A stretch of DNA of 64,000 nucleotides from Mesorhizobium onobrychidis (GCF_024707545.1 NZ_CP062229.1:2957501-3021500), one strand, 5' to 3'. Counted from the stretch's first letter, positions 26,594 through 35,988 are shown. Notes: generated by a model not told the origin, from the letters alone. Translations and numbers: made by a program.

Positions 26594-26963
26594 CGGTCTC
26601 CCGCCGCAGGAACCGTAAAAACCACGCTCATGTCCGATCGTGGATGCCATCCCGATCGGCAGAAACGCGATACATGTGAGTGTTCAAGCATATAGCTGAT
26701 GGCAATAAGACCACGAGGCCACGGGCACGGATGTGAGCGAAATGAAAGGAAGCATGAAGGCATCCACAAGTTTGGGCGGATTGAAACCAGCATATTAGCA
26801 CGTGTCGCCGCCGTAAGTGCGAATACCGGGCGAATTCTCAGACGTTGAAGTAGCCGTAGGGAGAGGCGCGGCTTGATACTAGCCCGCTCGAGCATGCTAG
26901 TATTTAGGCCGGTGGCGCTCCCGTCTTTCTTTCATCCTTCATCAAAAGCAGGCTTTTTTCGAT
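26594..26963. other. Divergent intergenic region of the polysaccharide operons
   Basis: No gene was seen. It must hold the promoters of the deacetylase-wzm-GT-wzt operon (reverse) and of the forward glycosyltransferase. The only clear structure is the inverted repeat at 26876-26903, listed separately. Confidence 0.5.
26876..26903. promoter_or_regulatory. Inverted repeat ATACTAGC-N12-GCTAGTAT
   Basis: A perfect 8-bp dyad with a 12-base spacer, 60 bases before the forward glycosyltransferase start. Possible operator of the polysaccharide genes; the regulator is unknown. Confidence 0.4.
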
Positions 26964-28100
26964 ATGCAACCCGCAGTTTCCGTCATCATTCCTGCCTACA
27001 ATGCGGAAAAGACCATCCGACACACCCTTCAGTCGGCCGCCTCGCAAACTTTCAAACAGCTAGAGATCATAGTTGTCGATGACGGGTCGACCGACCGGAC
27101 CGCTGAGATCGTCGAGGCATTTGCAACCAGTGATCCGCGTATTTCCCTTCTGAGACAGCAGAACCGAGGGGTTGCTGTCGCCAGAAACCTGGCAATTCAT
27201 GCGGCGAAGGGTGAATTTATAGCGCCACTTGATGCGGATGATGTGTGGCACCCGACAAAGCTGGAAAAGCAGCACAGCCTCTTTCAGTCGCGGCCTTCTC
27301 TCGGCCTTGTCTACGCATGGTATCGGGTCATCGATGATGATGATTGGGTGATCGAATGCTCCCCGCCAACTCTCGCTCGCGGGGACGTCCACAACTGGCT
27401 GCTGGTTGAGAATTTTATCGGCAATGCAAGTTCACCGCTAATCAGGCGATCAGTTCTTACGGCAACCGGGGGATACGACCCGTCGCTCAGAGCCGCAGGC
27501 GCCCAAGGAGCCGAAGACTTGCAGATGCAGCTCAACATTGCCGCGATCTGCGATTATGATGTCGTTCCCGAGTATCTGATTGGTTACCGGCGATCACTAT
27601 CTTCTATGTCGACCAGGTATGTCGTCATGCTGACATCGCACCGGATCGTCCTTGAAACAGTCCGCACGCGACATCCCAAGCTAGCTTCTTTCTTGTTTCG
27701 TTGGTCCGATGGCGTGGCTTCAGCGTATTATGGCAGCGAAGCCGCCCGCACGTCGCCAGGCGCGGCCATCGCTCCGCTTGTCCACGCAACACGGATCGAT
27801 CCGGCCGCGCTGTTTCATGTCTTCGCAAAGCCGTCCGCACAAGACATGTGGCGGCGGCTGCGTCGCTTTGTGCCAAGAATGCTTGCCGTTAAACAGCGCA
27901 TGATTCCGACCTCACCGCATTCCATCTGTACCTCCGAGCGTTTTTTCGACGCCGATCCGACCTTCATCTGCCAGCCATTTCCTCCGGAGTGGCTTCGAAG
28001 GCGAGTCCAGGTGGCCCTCAAGACGCCGACGCCGCGCCAGCTTCGCGAGTCAGGTCCGAGGAGAATTGATCCGTCCGCTCTCGTCGAAGACGGCGCTTAA
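26964..28100 (+). CDS. Family 2 glycosyltransferase
   Basis: A 378-residue GT2 enzyme. PAVSVIIPAYNAEKTIRHTL, VVDDGSTDRTAEIV, NRGVAVARNLAIHAAKGEFIAPLDADDVWHPTKLEKQ and GAEDLQMQLNIA give the full GT2 pattern. It resembles the neighbour at 28180-29172 in lay-out (same EDL motif, EYLIGYRRSLSSMS versus QHLVGYRMTNVNMS), so the two are probably paralogues that add similar sugars. The C-terminal part (after about 230) is variable and unassigned. Confidence 0.87.
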   Translation: MQPAVSVIIPAYNAEKTIRHTLQSAASQTFKQLEIIVVDDGSTDRTAEIVEAFATSDPRISLLRQQNRGVAVARNLAIHAAKGEFIAPLDADDVWHPTKLEKQHSLFQSRPSLGLVYAWYRVIDDDDWVIECSPPTLARGDVHNWLLVENFIGNASSPLIRRSVLTATGGYDPSLRAAGAQGAEDLQMQLNIAAICDYDVVPEYLIGYRRSLSSMSTRYVVMLTSHRIVLETVRTRHPKLASFLFRWSDGVASAYYGSEAARTSPGAAIAPLVHATRIDPAALFHVFAKPSAQDMWRRLRRFVPRMLAVKQRMIPTSPHSICTSERFFDADPTFICQPFPPEWLRRRVQVALKTPTPRQLRESGPRRIDPSALVEDGA

Positions 28101-28179
28101 GGTCTCAGATCACGAGGTGCACCTAGACCCCCGTGACGGAAGAGCCGCTGCAAGCGCGCGAACAGGAATACGCTCACAT

Positions 28180-29172
28180 TCACCAGATAGTCTCTTCATA
28201 AAGGCGTCGAAACTCGGCGTTCTCGTTTCGCATCCGCTTCACTCGAATTTTGACCCAGCGAGGAACCAGCCTGGCCCGGCAGTACATGTCGATCATGTTG
28301 GGCAGGCGGGAAATTGCCGTGCGCGGTTCCAGGACGAAGTATCTCTTCAGCAGGTCGCCGGCTGCGAACAGCCGCCCGCCGACCAAGGCTCTGATGGCAA
28401 GCCAATGGATCATGTCGACCAGATGCGCATCGAGATCGCTGCCGAACTGCGGATATTTTTCGCGATACTCGGCAAGGACGATTTCACATGAACGAAGCAT
28501 CTGCATGACATCGCTCGACATGTTGACGTTCGTCATCCGATAGCCCACCAGGTGCTGAGGCACGACACGGAATTCGTAACTTTCCGCTATCCTGAGGCAC
28601 ATCAGAAGGTCCTCGCAGCCTTGTGCATTCCTGGCCCTCAGGGAAGGATCGAATTGTCCCGCCTGCTCGAATGCGGAGCGACGCATCAGCATCGAACTTC
28701 CGTTGCCGACAAAATTCATTCTGCACATCCGTTGCAGAACGCGGCCATCGGCATCGGGTCGGTATAGTGAGAATACCCGGCCGTCCTCGTCGATTTGGGC
28801 AAACCAGCAATATGCCAGGCCCGCAGAAGAGCCGCCTTCCTGCAGGGCGCGCAGTTGCAGTGCGATCTTGGATGGGGCCCAGAGATCATCCGCGTCGACA
28901 AACGCCAGAAACTCCGCATCGGTAGAGGCCGCACCGCTGTTGCGGGCCTGCGCAACACCGGCGTTCGACTGCCTCATTAGGCGTATACGCCGGTCTCTCT
29001 CAGCACAGGAGGCCACAATCGAGGCGGACTGGTCCGTCGACCCGTCGTCCACCACGATAATGTCCAGCGCCTGATGGTCCTGCTGGCAGATGCTGGTCAA
29101 GGTGGCGCGAATGGTTCGCTCGGCATTGAACATCGGCACCACGACGCCGACCCTGGCATTGTCCTGGATCAT
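28180..29172 (-). CDS. Family 2 glycosyltransferase
   Basis: About 330 residues; GT2 motifs RVGVVVPMFNAERTIRATL, VVDDGSTDQSASIV, NAGVAQARNSGAASTDAEFLAFVDADDLW and GCEDLLMCLRIAE. Paralogous to the gene at 26964-28100, with which it is convergent. ATG 29172 is preferred; ATG 29244 would add 24 residues without family likeness. It closes the intact part of the polysaccharide island. Confidence 0.87.
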   Translation of the reverse strand: MIQDNARVGVVVPMFNAERTIRATLTSICQQDHQALDIIVVDDGSTDQSASIVASCAERDRRIRLMRQSNAGVAQARNSGAASTDAEFLAFVDADDLWAPSKIALQLRALQEGGSSAGLAYCWFAQIDEDGRVFSLYRPDADGRVLQRMCRMNFVGNGSSMLMRRSAFEQAGQFDPSLRARNAQGCEDLLMCLRIAESYEFRVVPQHLVGYRMTNVNMSSDVMQMLRSCEIVLAEYREKYPQFGSDLDAHLVDMIHWLAIRALVGGRLFAAGDLLKRYFVLEPRTAISRLPNMIDMYCRARLVPRWVKIRVKRMRNENAEFRRLYEETIW

Positions 29173-29467
29173 AGGAGCCTTCGTTTTGTCTGCAGGAGTT
29201 GGTAAACGGATGGCGCCAGCATTGCAATCAGCACCGCTCTTCAATGATTGGAGCGAATTCGAGGCAAATGTGGTCGGTCATTCAGCCTGGCCTACCGTAG
29301 CTGGCGGATTCGGACCGCGACGAAAGCAACGCCAAATCCGAAAACAGACACAAGGATCGGTCGCGTAACGCTGCCCTATTAGCCTTTACTGAATAAGCCG
29401 GTCAACCGGTGCCGCGCGACGCGGATTGGCGGCCGCCCGCAACGCCGACTAGCGCGTGCGCGGGGCC

Positions 29468-29760
29468 GTGCTGGTCTTCGTTGTTGATGATTGCCAGGTC
29501 CTGGGCGACTATCTCAGTGATTGGCAGCGACACTATGCCACTGGGAACGGGTCACCTGGGGAGGCCGCGTCGAGATTGGCGATGCCAGCGATCTGCCGTT
29601 TACGATCAAACGGTCGCCGGTCCGCGAGCGACTGACCCTGATGTCCATCCCGGCGGCTTTGTCCTGGGCTGCAACATGACGATGTACGGCGATCTTGATG
29701 CCCGTATCGGCCTTGGACGAGCGGTTCGGACCCGGGGGCCACGTTGGGACGAGGAAGGTC
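29468..29760 (+). pseudogene. Decayed glycosyltransferase gene (multiple frameshifts)
   Basis: Family-like fragments appear in order but in changing frames. These are VLVFVVDDCQVLGDYLSDW (from 29468), GRVEIGDASDLPFTIKRS (from about 29560), GGFVLGCNMTMYGDLDARIG (from 29652) and ALDERFGPGGHVGTRKV (from 29710). Together they read like the central part of a GT2 enzyme: donor-site Asp pair, the GGFVLGCNM block, then a FDERFGPGG block. At least three frame changes and an internal loss make it a pseudogene. The bases between 29173 and 29467 hold nothing else recognisable. Confidence 0.5.
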
Positions 29761-29761
29761 A

Positions 29762-31687
29762 TCACTCGGCCGGGCGCGAGAAGTTTGTGGCCGCAGCCTT
29801 GCCTCGTCGTATCGGTCGCTTCCCCGATTGCCGATCGGATGCCTCCGTTGTCGCGCGATCCGGTGCCGAGACGTTTCCGACGAGCGATGCAAGTTCAGCC
29901 TCGCTGAGCGTCTCGATTTCGAGCAGCTTGCGCGCCGTCTTTTCCAGCAGATCCCGTCGCTCAGTGAGCAGGCCGACGGTTCGCGCGAAAGCTGTGTCGA
30001 CGATGCTGCGAACTTCCGCGTCGATAGCTTCGGCGGTGGCCTCGCCGTAATCATGCTCGCGCGGACCGCCGGCGAGTGGGTTGGGGCTCAGGAAGGAGCG
30101 CTGGTCCTTTTCCAGCGCCACATGGCCGAGCTTTTCCGACATGCCGTAACGCGTAACCATGGCGCGGGCGATATCGGTCACTTTGGCAAGGTCATCGGCG
30201 GCCCCCGTCGACAGATGCCCGAACACGATCTGCTCGGCCGCTCTGCCGCCGAGCAGCACCGCCATCTTGTTCTCCAGTTCCTCGCGCGTCATGAGGAATC
30301 GGTCCTCGGTCGGCCGCTGGATCGTGTAGCCCAACGCGCCGACGCCGCGTGGGATGATCGATACTTTGTGCACCGGGTCGACGCCGGGCAGCGCCATGGC
30401 TACCAGAGCATGGCCCATTTCGTGATAGGCGACGACCTCACGTTCCCTAGGGTTCAACAGCCGGTTGCGCTTCTCGAGCCCCGCCACGATGCGCTCCACC
30501 GCATTGTTGAAATCGTCCATCGTCACGACATCTGCCTTCCGGCGCGTGGCAAGCAGGGTCGCCTCGTTGACCAGATTGGCGAGGTCGGCGCCGGTAAAGC
30601 CCGGCGTCAGCGCGGCAACTTTCTCGGCCTCGACATCCGCTGCCAGCTTCGCCTTCTTCATGTGGACCTGGAGTATCTGGACGCGACCTTGCTTGTCCGG
30701 CCGGTCGACCAGCACCTGCCTATCGAAACGGCCGGCGCGAAGAAGTGCCGGGTCAAGGATTTCCGGACGGTTCGTCGCGGCGAGCAGCACGACGCCGATT
30801 TTTGGATCGAAACCGTCGAGCTCGACCAGGAGCTGATTGAGTGTCTGCTCCTTCTCGTCGTGGCCGCCCATCATCGGGCCCGCACCCCGGGCGCGGCCCA
30901 GCGCGTCGAGCTCGTCGATGAAAATGATTGCCGGGGCTCTGGCGCGTGCCTGCTCGAACAGGTCGCGCACACGGGCGGCGCCGACGCCCACGAACATCTC
31001 GACGAATTCAGAGCCTGAGATCGAGAAGAACGGAACTTTTGCCTCGCCTGCAACGGCCTTCGCGAGCAGCGTCTTGCCGGTGCCTGGCGGTCCGACCAGC
31101 AGTACGCCCTTGGGCATGCGCCCTCCAAGACGGCCATATTCCTGCGGGCTCTTCAGAAAATCCACGATCTCCTGCAGCTCGGCCTTGGCCTCATCGACGC
31201 CCGCCACGTCATCGAACCTCACGCCGGTATTGGCCTCGACATAGACCCTGGCCTTGCTCCTGCCGATTTGCATCAACCCGCCCATGCCACTGCCACCGCC
31301 CATGCGTCTCATCAGCAGCATCCACAAGCCGAAGAAGACGAGGATCGGGACGACCCAGGAGAGCAGGTCGCTCAGGAATGTGCTTTCGATCTGGCCAGTG
31401 ACGGTGACGCCGTGTTCCTGCAGCTGCCGCGCGAGATTCGGCTCGACCCGCGTTGTAATGAATAGAGGCTTCCCGTCCTGCGGCTGCTTGAAGCGGCCCT
31501 GGATGAAGCGATCGGAAACCTGCACGTCGGCGATCTTGCCGTCGCGTAGCAGGGTCTCAAACTGGCTGTAGGGAATCTGCGCGACGTGCTGCGTGGCAGT
31601 GTAGACATATTGGAAGATCATCAGCCCGACGAAGGCGACGATCCAGTACCAGATATTGAACTGCGTCTTCCTGTTGCCCATGTCCAT
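29762..31687 (-). CDS. ftsH: ATP-dependent zinc metalloprotease FtsH (paralogue)
   Basis: A 641-residue membrane-anchored AAA+ protease that degrades misassembled membrane proteins and short-lived regulators. Two transmembrane segments (about 11-31 and 104-126) flank a small periplasmic domain. Walker A GPPGTGKT is at 199-206, the pore loop MFVGVGA at 231-237, Walker [12 protein letters not shown] at 254-264, the arginine-finger region LRAGRFDR at 316-323, and the zinc site HEMGH at 422-426. Start ATG 31687 with GGAGGAG upstream. The setting, next to surface-polysaccharide genes and not by the usual tilS, suggests an additional rather than the housekeeping FtsH. Confidence 0.92.
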   Translation of the reverse strand: MDMGNRKTQFNIWYWIVAFVGLMIFQYVYTATQHVAQIPYSQFETLLRDGKIADVQVSDRFIQGRFKQPQDGKPLFITTRVEPNLARQLQEHGVTVTGQIESTFLSDLLSWVVPILVFFGLWMLLMRRMGGGSGMGGLMQIGRSKARVYVEANTGVRFDDVAGVDEAKAELQEIVDFLKSPQEYGRLGGRMPKGVLLVGPPGTGKTLLAKAVAGEAKVPFFSISGSEFVEMFVGVGAARVRDLFEQARARAPAIIFIDELDALGRARGAGPMMGGHDEKEQTLNQLLVELDGFDPKIGVVLLAATNRPEILDPALLRAGRFDRQVLVDRPDKQGRVQILQVHMKKAKLAADVEAEKVAALTPGFTGADLANLVNEATLLATRRKADVVTMDDFNNAVERIVAGLEKRNRLLNPREREVVAYHEMGHALVAMALPGVDPVHKVSIIPRGVGALGYTIQRPTEDRFLMTREELENKMAVLLGGRAAEQIVFGHLSTGAADDLAKVTDIARAMVTRYGMSEKLGHVALEKDQRSFLSPNPLAGGPREHDYGEATAEAIDAEVRSIVDTAFARTVGLLTERRDLLEKTARKLLEIETLSEAELASLVGNVSAPDRATTEASDRQSGKRPIRRGKAAATNFSRPAE

Positions 31688-32023
31688 GGCGTCTCCTCCA
31701 GCGTCACATCGATGCAGGTTGCCGAACTGCCACGGCACGCTTGGGTGCCGTGGCCAGCCGGCGAACCCGACATCCCTCGCTCCAGCAATTGGATTTGCCA
31801 TTGGAGCCGCGACAATCGGCTTCGGAGCGTGCCTTGGGAGAACGTCGGGGAGCGCAAAGTGTTGCAAGGAGTGCTGCGAGGGAGCCTTGGGATTCGCAGT
31901 CGCCCGCGACAGCTATCCGCCCAATCGGGACCTTCTTGAACGGAAATCGATTGCCGAAGGAGACGTAGCCGGACTCACGATGCCGAGCCTGCTGCAAGCC
32001 AGGCATCGCTTGGTGATCCGCCC
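31688..32023. other. Non-coding stretch upstream of ftsH
   Basis: No convincing gene. A forward frame spans 31656-32081 but overlaps the 5' end of ftsH and has no family resemblance. Presumably holds the ftsH promoter. Confidence 0.45.
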
Positions 32024-32437
32024 TCAAGAGGCGGCTGCTTCGGGCACGCCTTCCAAGCAAAGCCATCTATTCTTTCTGTGAGGCCAATGGAGCATTGTCG
32101 GGGGTGGGAATTCCGGGTCCTCCAGGCAGCCGACCGATACCGACAGCGCATCCTTCAGCCCTTCTGCTCGCATGAAGACGACCGACCCGCATGTGGTGCA
32201 GAATGTCTGCTCCAACCATTGTCCCGACGAGCCGGTTCTGCGCCAGGATCTGGTCTCGCCTTTCTGGCCGACGAGGGCGGAACCGGCGTAGATGGCCCGG
32301 TACGAGAACGCCGTTCCGGTGCAGCGCTGGCACTCCATGCAACTGCACGCATAGACGCGTCGCGGCTCTCCGGCGAGGACAAGTTCCACGCCCCGGCATG
32401 AGCAGGTCGCGGTTCGTTTCGTCTTGCCGCTATGCAT
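32024..32437 (-). CDS. GFA / CENP-V domain protein
   Basis: A 137-residue zinc protein of the glutathione-dependent formaldehyde-activating enzyme-like family. The cysteine pattern is complete: CSC at 12-14, CSCMEC at 31-36 followed by QRCTG, and CTTCGSVVF at 80-88. Members add or handle S-hydroxymethyl-glutathione or unknown thiol adducts; the precise role is unclear. Start ATG 32437 (GGGAG upstream) overlaps the preceding dehydrogenase gene by eight bases, so the two form an operon. Confidence 0.85.
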   Translation of the reverse strand: MHSGKTKRTATCSCRGVELVLAGEPRRVYACSCMECQRCTGTAFSYRAIYAGSALVGQKGETRSWRRTGSSGQWLEQTFCTTCGSVVFMRAEGLKDALSVSVGCLEDPEFPPPTMLHWPHRKNRWLCLEGVPEAAAS

Positions 32438-33344
32438 TCGCCGGCTCCCGGCTCTGGCGTGGCGAACCATTTCGAAACAGCGGCGCAAGAGATGCAAAAT
32501 CATCTTCCATGCTGCCGAGCGAGAGCGCCTGCTGGAAAATCATGTCCATGGCGCGCGGCATAGCCGCGTTTAAGCGCCGCTCCTCGCAGGCCTCAAGCAG
32601 GTGCTGGAAGGCGCTGTAGTGGGCACCCAAGGACGCCAGCGTTGCGTCGTCGCCGGCAAAACGGCGCGCATTTGTTCTATCCACCAGGTTGAACAGAGCG
32701 GCATCGACAACAGGCTTGAATGCGGAAAGATGGTTCCTGAACGTCTCCAGGTCGAGACCTTCGGCCTCGGCGACAGCCATGCCCTGGAGTGCTCCGAAGA
32801 GCCCGCCCCACATCTGGGTGAGCAGAGCGGTATCAAGCGCAGAGGCTTGATCCGGCAGCTCCCCGACATAGCTCGTGCCGCCGCCGAGTGCGAAAAGCAG
32901 GGGCTTGTGCTTCTCATAAACGTCGCGGGAACCCGAATAAAGCAGTGCGGTCTCTGGTTTGCCGATAAAATCCGGAGTGGCCATGATCGCCCCGTCCAGA
33001 TAGCCGGCACCATGTGCCTCCACCCAGCGCGCTTCTTCCCGCGCCAGACGCGGCGATCCGGAGGTGAGTTGCACGACGGCTTTGCCGGCCAATGCCGAGG
33101 CGATGCCATCCCGCTTCAGCAAAGCGTCGCTGGCGGCATAGTCGAGAACATTGATGATCACGACGTCGGCCGCTCGGATTCCATCCTCCACTGACGGGGC
33201 GACCTTCGCGCCAAGGGCCGCCAATGGGTCGCACTTTGCCACGGTTCGATTCCAGACCCATGTTGGATAGCCGCGGTCGAGCAGCGTTCGAGCAATGGAC
33301 GAGCCCATTCGGCCCGCGCCGAGCACGCAGACATTCGATGCCAT
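32430..33344 (-). CDS. NAD(P)-dependent 3-hydroxyisobutyrate dehydrogenase-like oxidoreductase
   Basis: About 304 residues. The Rossmann motif VLGAGRMGSSIARTLLDRGY is at the N-terminus, followed by the substrate block QLTSGSPRLAREEARWVEAHGAGYLDGAIMATPDFIG. A C-terminal helical domain with an F-K-P sequence (AFKPVVDAAL) follows where beta-hydroxyacid dehydrogenases usually have the catalytic Lys. These features place it with imine-reductase/HIBADH-like enzymes. ATG 33344 has GGAGAAG upstream. It is divergent from an HxlR regulator 145 bases away, likely its controller, and co-transcribed with the GFA protein. Confidence 0.87.
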   Translation of the reverse strand: MASNVCVLGAGRMGSSIARTLLDRGYPTWVWNRTVAKCDPLAALGAKVAPSVEDGIRAADVVIINVLDYAASDALLKRDGIASALAGKAVVQLTSGSPRLAREEARWVEAHGAGYLDGAIMATPDFIGKPETALLYSGSRDVYEKHKPLLFALGGGTSYVGELPDQASALDTALLTQMWGGLFGALQGMAVAEAEGLDLETFRNHLSAFKPVVDAALFNLVDRTNARRFAGDDATLASLGAHYSAFQHLLEACEERRLNAAMPRAMDMIFQQALSLGSMEDDFASLAPLFRNGSPRQSREPANA

Positions 33345-33489
33345 AGTAACTTCTCCGATAGACTGATGGCCCTCTCGCCGAGGGTCCGTTTTCATGTTTG
33401 GCGCGCTCGATCCGAAGATATAAATTCTTGCTGCGTTGAGAAGTACGCACCTTGAGGTAAGCTATCGCCATCATGACAGGAGCTGCCAA

Positions 33490-33828
33490 ATGAGGCGCAA
33501 GGAACCAGACAGCTGCGGTTTTGCTGCCGCGCTGCAGGCCATCGGCGGAAAGTGGAAAACCTCGCTGCTATGGGAACTGCACCTGCGGCCATACCGCTTT
33601 GCCGAACTGCGCCGGTTGCTGCCTGGCGTCAGCGAAAAGGTGCTCACGCAACAATTGCGGCAGATGGAAGCCGACGGGCTGATCAGCCGGCGCGCCTATG
33701 ACGAGGTGCCGCCTCGCGTGGAATACTCGATCACGCCGCTCGGCTTTAGCCTGAACGATGCGGTGACAGTCATGTCGGCGTGGGGCAAGCACCACGAGAC
33801 ATGGAAATCGCACCGTAAAGCGGCCTGA
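33490..33828 (+). CDS. HxlR-family transcriptional regulator
   Basis: A 112-residue MarR-like winged-helix protein. CGFAAALQAIGGKWKTSLLWELHLRPYRFAELRRLLPGVSEKVLTQQLRQMEADGLISR is the HxlR signature, with an N-terminal Cys that in relatives senses electrophiles such as formaldehyde. AGGAG precedes ATG 33490. It is divergent from the dehydrogenase/GFA pair. Because GFA and HxlR are both linked to formaldehyde or aldehyde stress elsewhere, this unit may respond to aldehydes. Confidence 0.9.
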   Translation: MRRKEPDSCGFAAALQAIGGKWKTSLLWELHLRPYRFAELRRLLPGVSEKVLTQQLRQMEADGLISRRAYDEVPPRVEYSITPLGFSLNDAVTVMSAWGKHHETWKSHRKAA

Positions 33829-33874
33829 CGCGGGCAGGCCTATGGAGGCTTTGGCCGACCGCCGCACGACATTC

Positions 33875-34699
33875 CTAGTCGATGCGCGGTCGCTGCTTGC
33901 CACGGCGGGCCAGAAGATTGGCAACGACGAGCAGCACGATCGACAGTGCCATCATCAGCGTCGCGGCGGCGGTGATTGCCGGGCTCAGCTTCTCGCGCAG
34001 GCCGATGAACATTTCGAGCGGCATGGTGCGCTGATTGGCGCTGGCCAGGAACTGCACCACGACGACCTCGTCGAACGAGGTGACGAACGCAAAGGCCGCC
34101 CCTGACAGCACGCCGGGCAGGATCAGCGGCAGCATCACCCTGAAGAACGATGTGATGGGCTTTGCTCCGGAGATGGCGGCGGCGCGCATCAGATTACGGT
34201 CGAAGCCGGTGAGGCTGGCTCCCACCGTGACGACGACGAAGGGACTGGCGAGCGCGGTGTGCGCCAGGATGATGCCGGCATAGGTGCTGGCAAGGCCGAC
34301 GCGTGCATAGAACAGATATGAGCCGACGGCGGTGATCACCACCGGCACGATCAGTGGCGACAGCAGCAGCGGCATGACGATGCGGCGGCCGGGAAACTTT
34401 TCGTCGGAAAGCGCAATAGCCGTCAATGTGCCGAGTATCGTTGCGATCAGCGTCGTCCCGAACGCAACGATCAGGCTGTTGCCGATGGCTGCTTGCCAGC
34501 GATGGGTTCCAAGCACGACCTCGTACCAGCGCGTCGAAATTCCCTCCAGCGGAAAGATGAAGAAGGCGCCGCTGTTGAACGACAAGGGAACGGGAATGAG
34601 GATCGGCACGAGGAGGAACAGGATCACCATGCCGCACCACAGCCAGAGCAGGGTGATGCGGATTCTCTCGCCTGTCGTCGGATAGGGAGACAGCAACAT
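33875..34699 (-). CDS. ABC transporter permease, PotC type
   Basis: A 274-residue permease, the last gene of the second polyamine-type import operon. About six helices; the EAA loop is MRAAAISGAKPITSFFRVMLPLILPG near residues 180-205. The start is ATG 34699, just after the upstream stop (TAG, 2-base gap). The reading frame stays open further upstream but that stretch overlaps the PotB-type gene. Confidence 0.9.
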   Translation of the reverse strand: MLLSPYPTTGERIRITLLWLWCGMVILFLLVPILIPVPLSFNSGAFFIFPLEGISTRWYEVVLGTHRWQAAIGNSLIVAFGTTLIATILGTLTAIALSDEKFPGRRIVMPLLLSPLIVPVVITAVGSYLFYARVGLASTYAGIILAHTALASPFVVVTVGASLTGFDRNLMRAAAISGAKPITSFFRVMLPLILPGVLSGAAFAFVTSFDEVVVVQFLASANQRTMPLEMFIGLREKLSPAITAAATLMMALSIVLLVVANLLARRGKQRPRID

Positions 34700-34701
34700 G
34701 G

Positions 34702-35982
34702 CTACACCAGCTTGAGACGGTCGAGGCCGAGGATGCGGGCGAAGATGCCGAACAGCGCCAGTGTGAAGACGAGCAGGATGAAGCTGAGCGCCGCCGCCAT
34801 CTCCCAATTCAGTTCGACATTGACGTAGCTGGCGATAAAATTGCTGATCAGCTGGTCGCTGGCGCCGCCGATCAGCGCCGGCGTGATGTAATAGCCGAGG
34901 CAGATGATGAAGGTGAGCAGACAGCCGGCCATCACGCCAGGAAAGACCTGTGGAAGGTAGACGCGGCGGAAGGCGGTAAAAGGTTTTGCGCCGAGCGAAT
35001 AGGCAGCCTTCATCTGCGAGGGTTGGATGGTGCGCATGACGCTGTAGATCGGCAGCAGCGTGAACGGCAGCTGGATGTGGGTCATGGCGATGATCAGTCC
35101 GATGCGGCTGTACATCAGGTCGAGCCGGTCGTCGGCAACGCCGAGCCACAGCAGCAGGTCGTTGACCAGGCCGAATTTCTGCAGGAGCACCGTCCAGGCC
35201 GCGGTTCGCACCAGGATCGACGTCCAGAACGGTAGCAGCACCGCGACGATGAGGATGGCGGCGAGGCCCTTGGGCACGGAGGCGATGAGGTAGGCGAGGG
35301 GGAAGCCCAGTATCAGCGTGGCCAGCGTCACCGCAGCGGCGACGAAGAATGTGCGCATGAACACCTGCAGGAAGATGGCCTGTTCGGGCGGCACCCTTTC
35401 GATGCCGCCATCGGCATTCCAGCGCAGATCAAGCGCGCTCAGCAGGTAGAACGACGTCACGCTATGGGTGCCGCTCTCGATGACCGGCCATGTGCCCGGG
35501 GCCGACCAGAACGGCACCGCTTTCATCACCTCCAGCGGCGGCCTGTCGGCGGCCTCGAGTTGACGCACCGTCTTGAGCACCTGGCTGCGTGCACCTGGTA
35601 GACGGGCGTTCAGGCTCTTGGCGAGTTCGTAGGCGGTGCCCTTGGCCTGATTGCTCCGGAGATCGGCGGCAAGGGCCAGGAACGCAGCATCGTCGGGCAG
35701 TCCCGTGCCGTTCCAGCCGGCCAATGCCTGGCTGGTCTGCGGCAAAGCGTCGGCAATCGTCGGATCATAAACAGCGCGCGACAGAAGCAGGACGATCGGG
35801 ATGCCGAAGCTCAGCGCCAGCAGCACAAGCAAAGGTGCCGCCAGCGCCAGCGACCGCAGACGGTCGCCGAGATCGGCGCGGCGAAGCGCCGCCGCGACCG
35901 ACCTTGCTGTGCCGGAATCGGCGGCCGACCAGTCGCGGCTTGCCCGCGGCCGGTCCAGTTTCGTGGGCTCAAGCGCCGACAT
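34702..35982 (-). CDS. ABC transporter permease, PotB type, with long periplasmic insert
   Basis: A 426-residue permease, some 140 residues longer than usual. After the first helix (about 46-68) comes a periplasmic stretch of about 130 residues (LPQTSQALAGWNGTGLPDDAAF through WNADGGIERVPPEQ) before the core helices start near 205. The EAA loop is MKAAYSLGAKPFTAFRRVYLPQVFPG. Such extended PotB-type permeases occur in importers for polyamine-like or opine-like compounds. It lies between the binding-protein and PotC-type genes. Confidence 0.88.
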   Translation of the reverse strand: MSALEPTKLDRPRASRDWSAADSGTARSVAAALRRADLGDRLRSLALAAPLLVLLALSFGIPIVLLLSRAVYDPTIADALPQTSQALAGWNGTGLPDDAAFLALAADLRSNQAKGTAYELAKSLNARLPGARSQVLKTVRQLEAADRPPLEVMKAVPFWSAPGTWPVIESGTHSVTSFYLLSALDLRWNADGGIERVPPEQAIFLQVFMRTFFVAAAVTLATLILGFPLAYLIASVPKGLAAILIVAVLLPFWTSILVRTAAWTVLLQKFGLVNDLLLWLGVADDRLDLMYSRIGLIIAMTHIQLPFTLLPIYSVMRTIQPSQMKAAYSLGAKPFTAFRRVYLPQVFPGVMAGCLLTFIICLGYYITPALIGGASDQLISNFIASYVNVELNWEMAAALSFILLVFTLALFGIFARILGLDRLKLV

Positions 35983-35988
35983 TTTCCC

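Noticed and set aside
29744..31018. Long forward open frame (424 codons) opposite ftsH
   Set aside because: Antisense shadow in GC-rich coding DNA; ftsH motifs are unambiguous.
31656..32081. Forward open frame of 141 codons upstream of ftsH
   Set aside because: It overlaps the ftsH 5' end and the GFA 3' end and shows no recognisable pattern.
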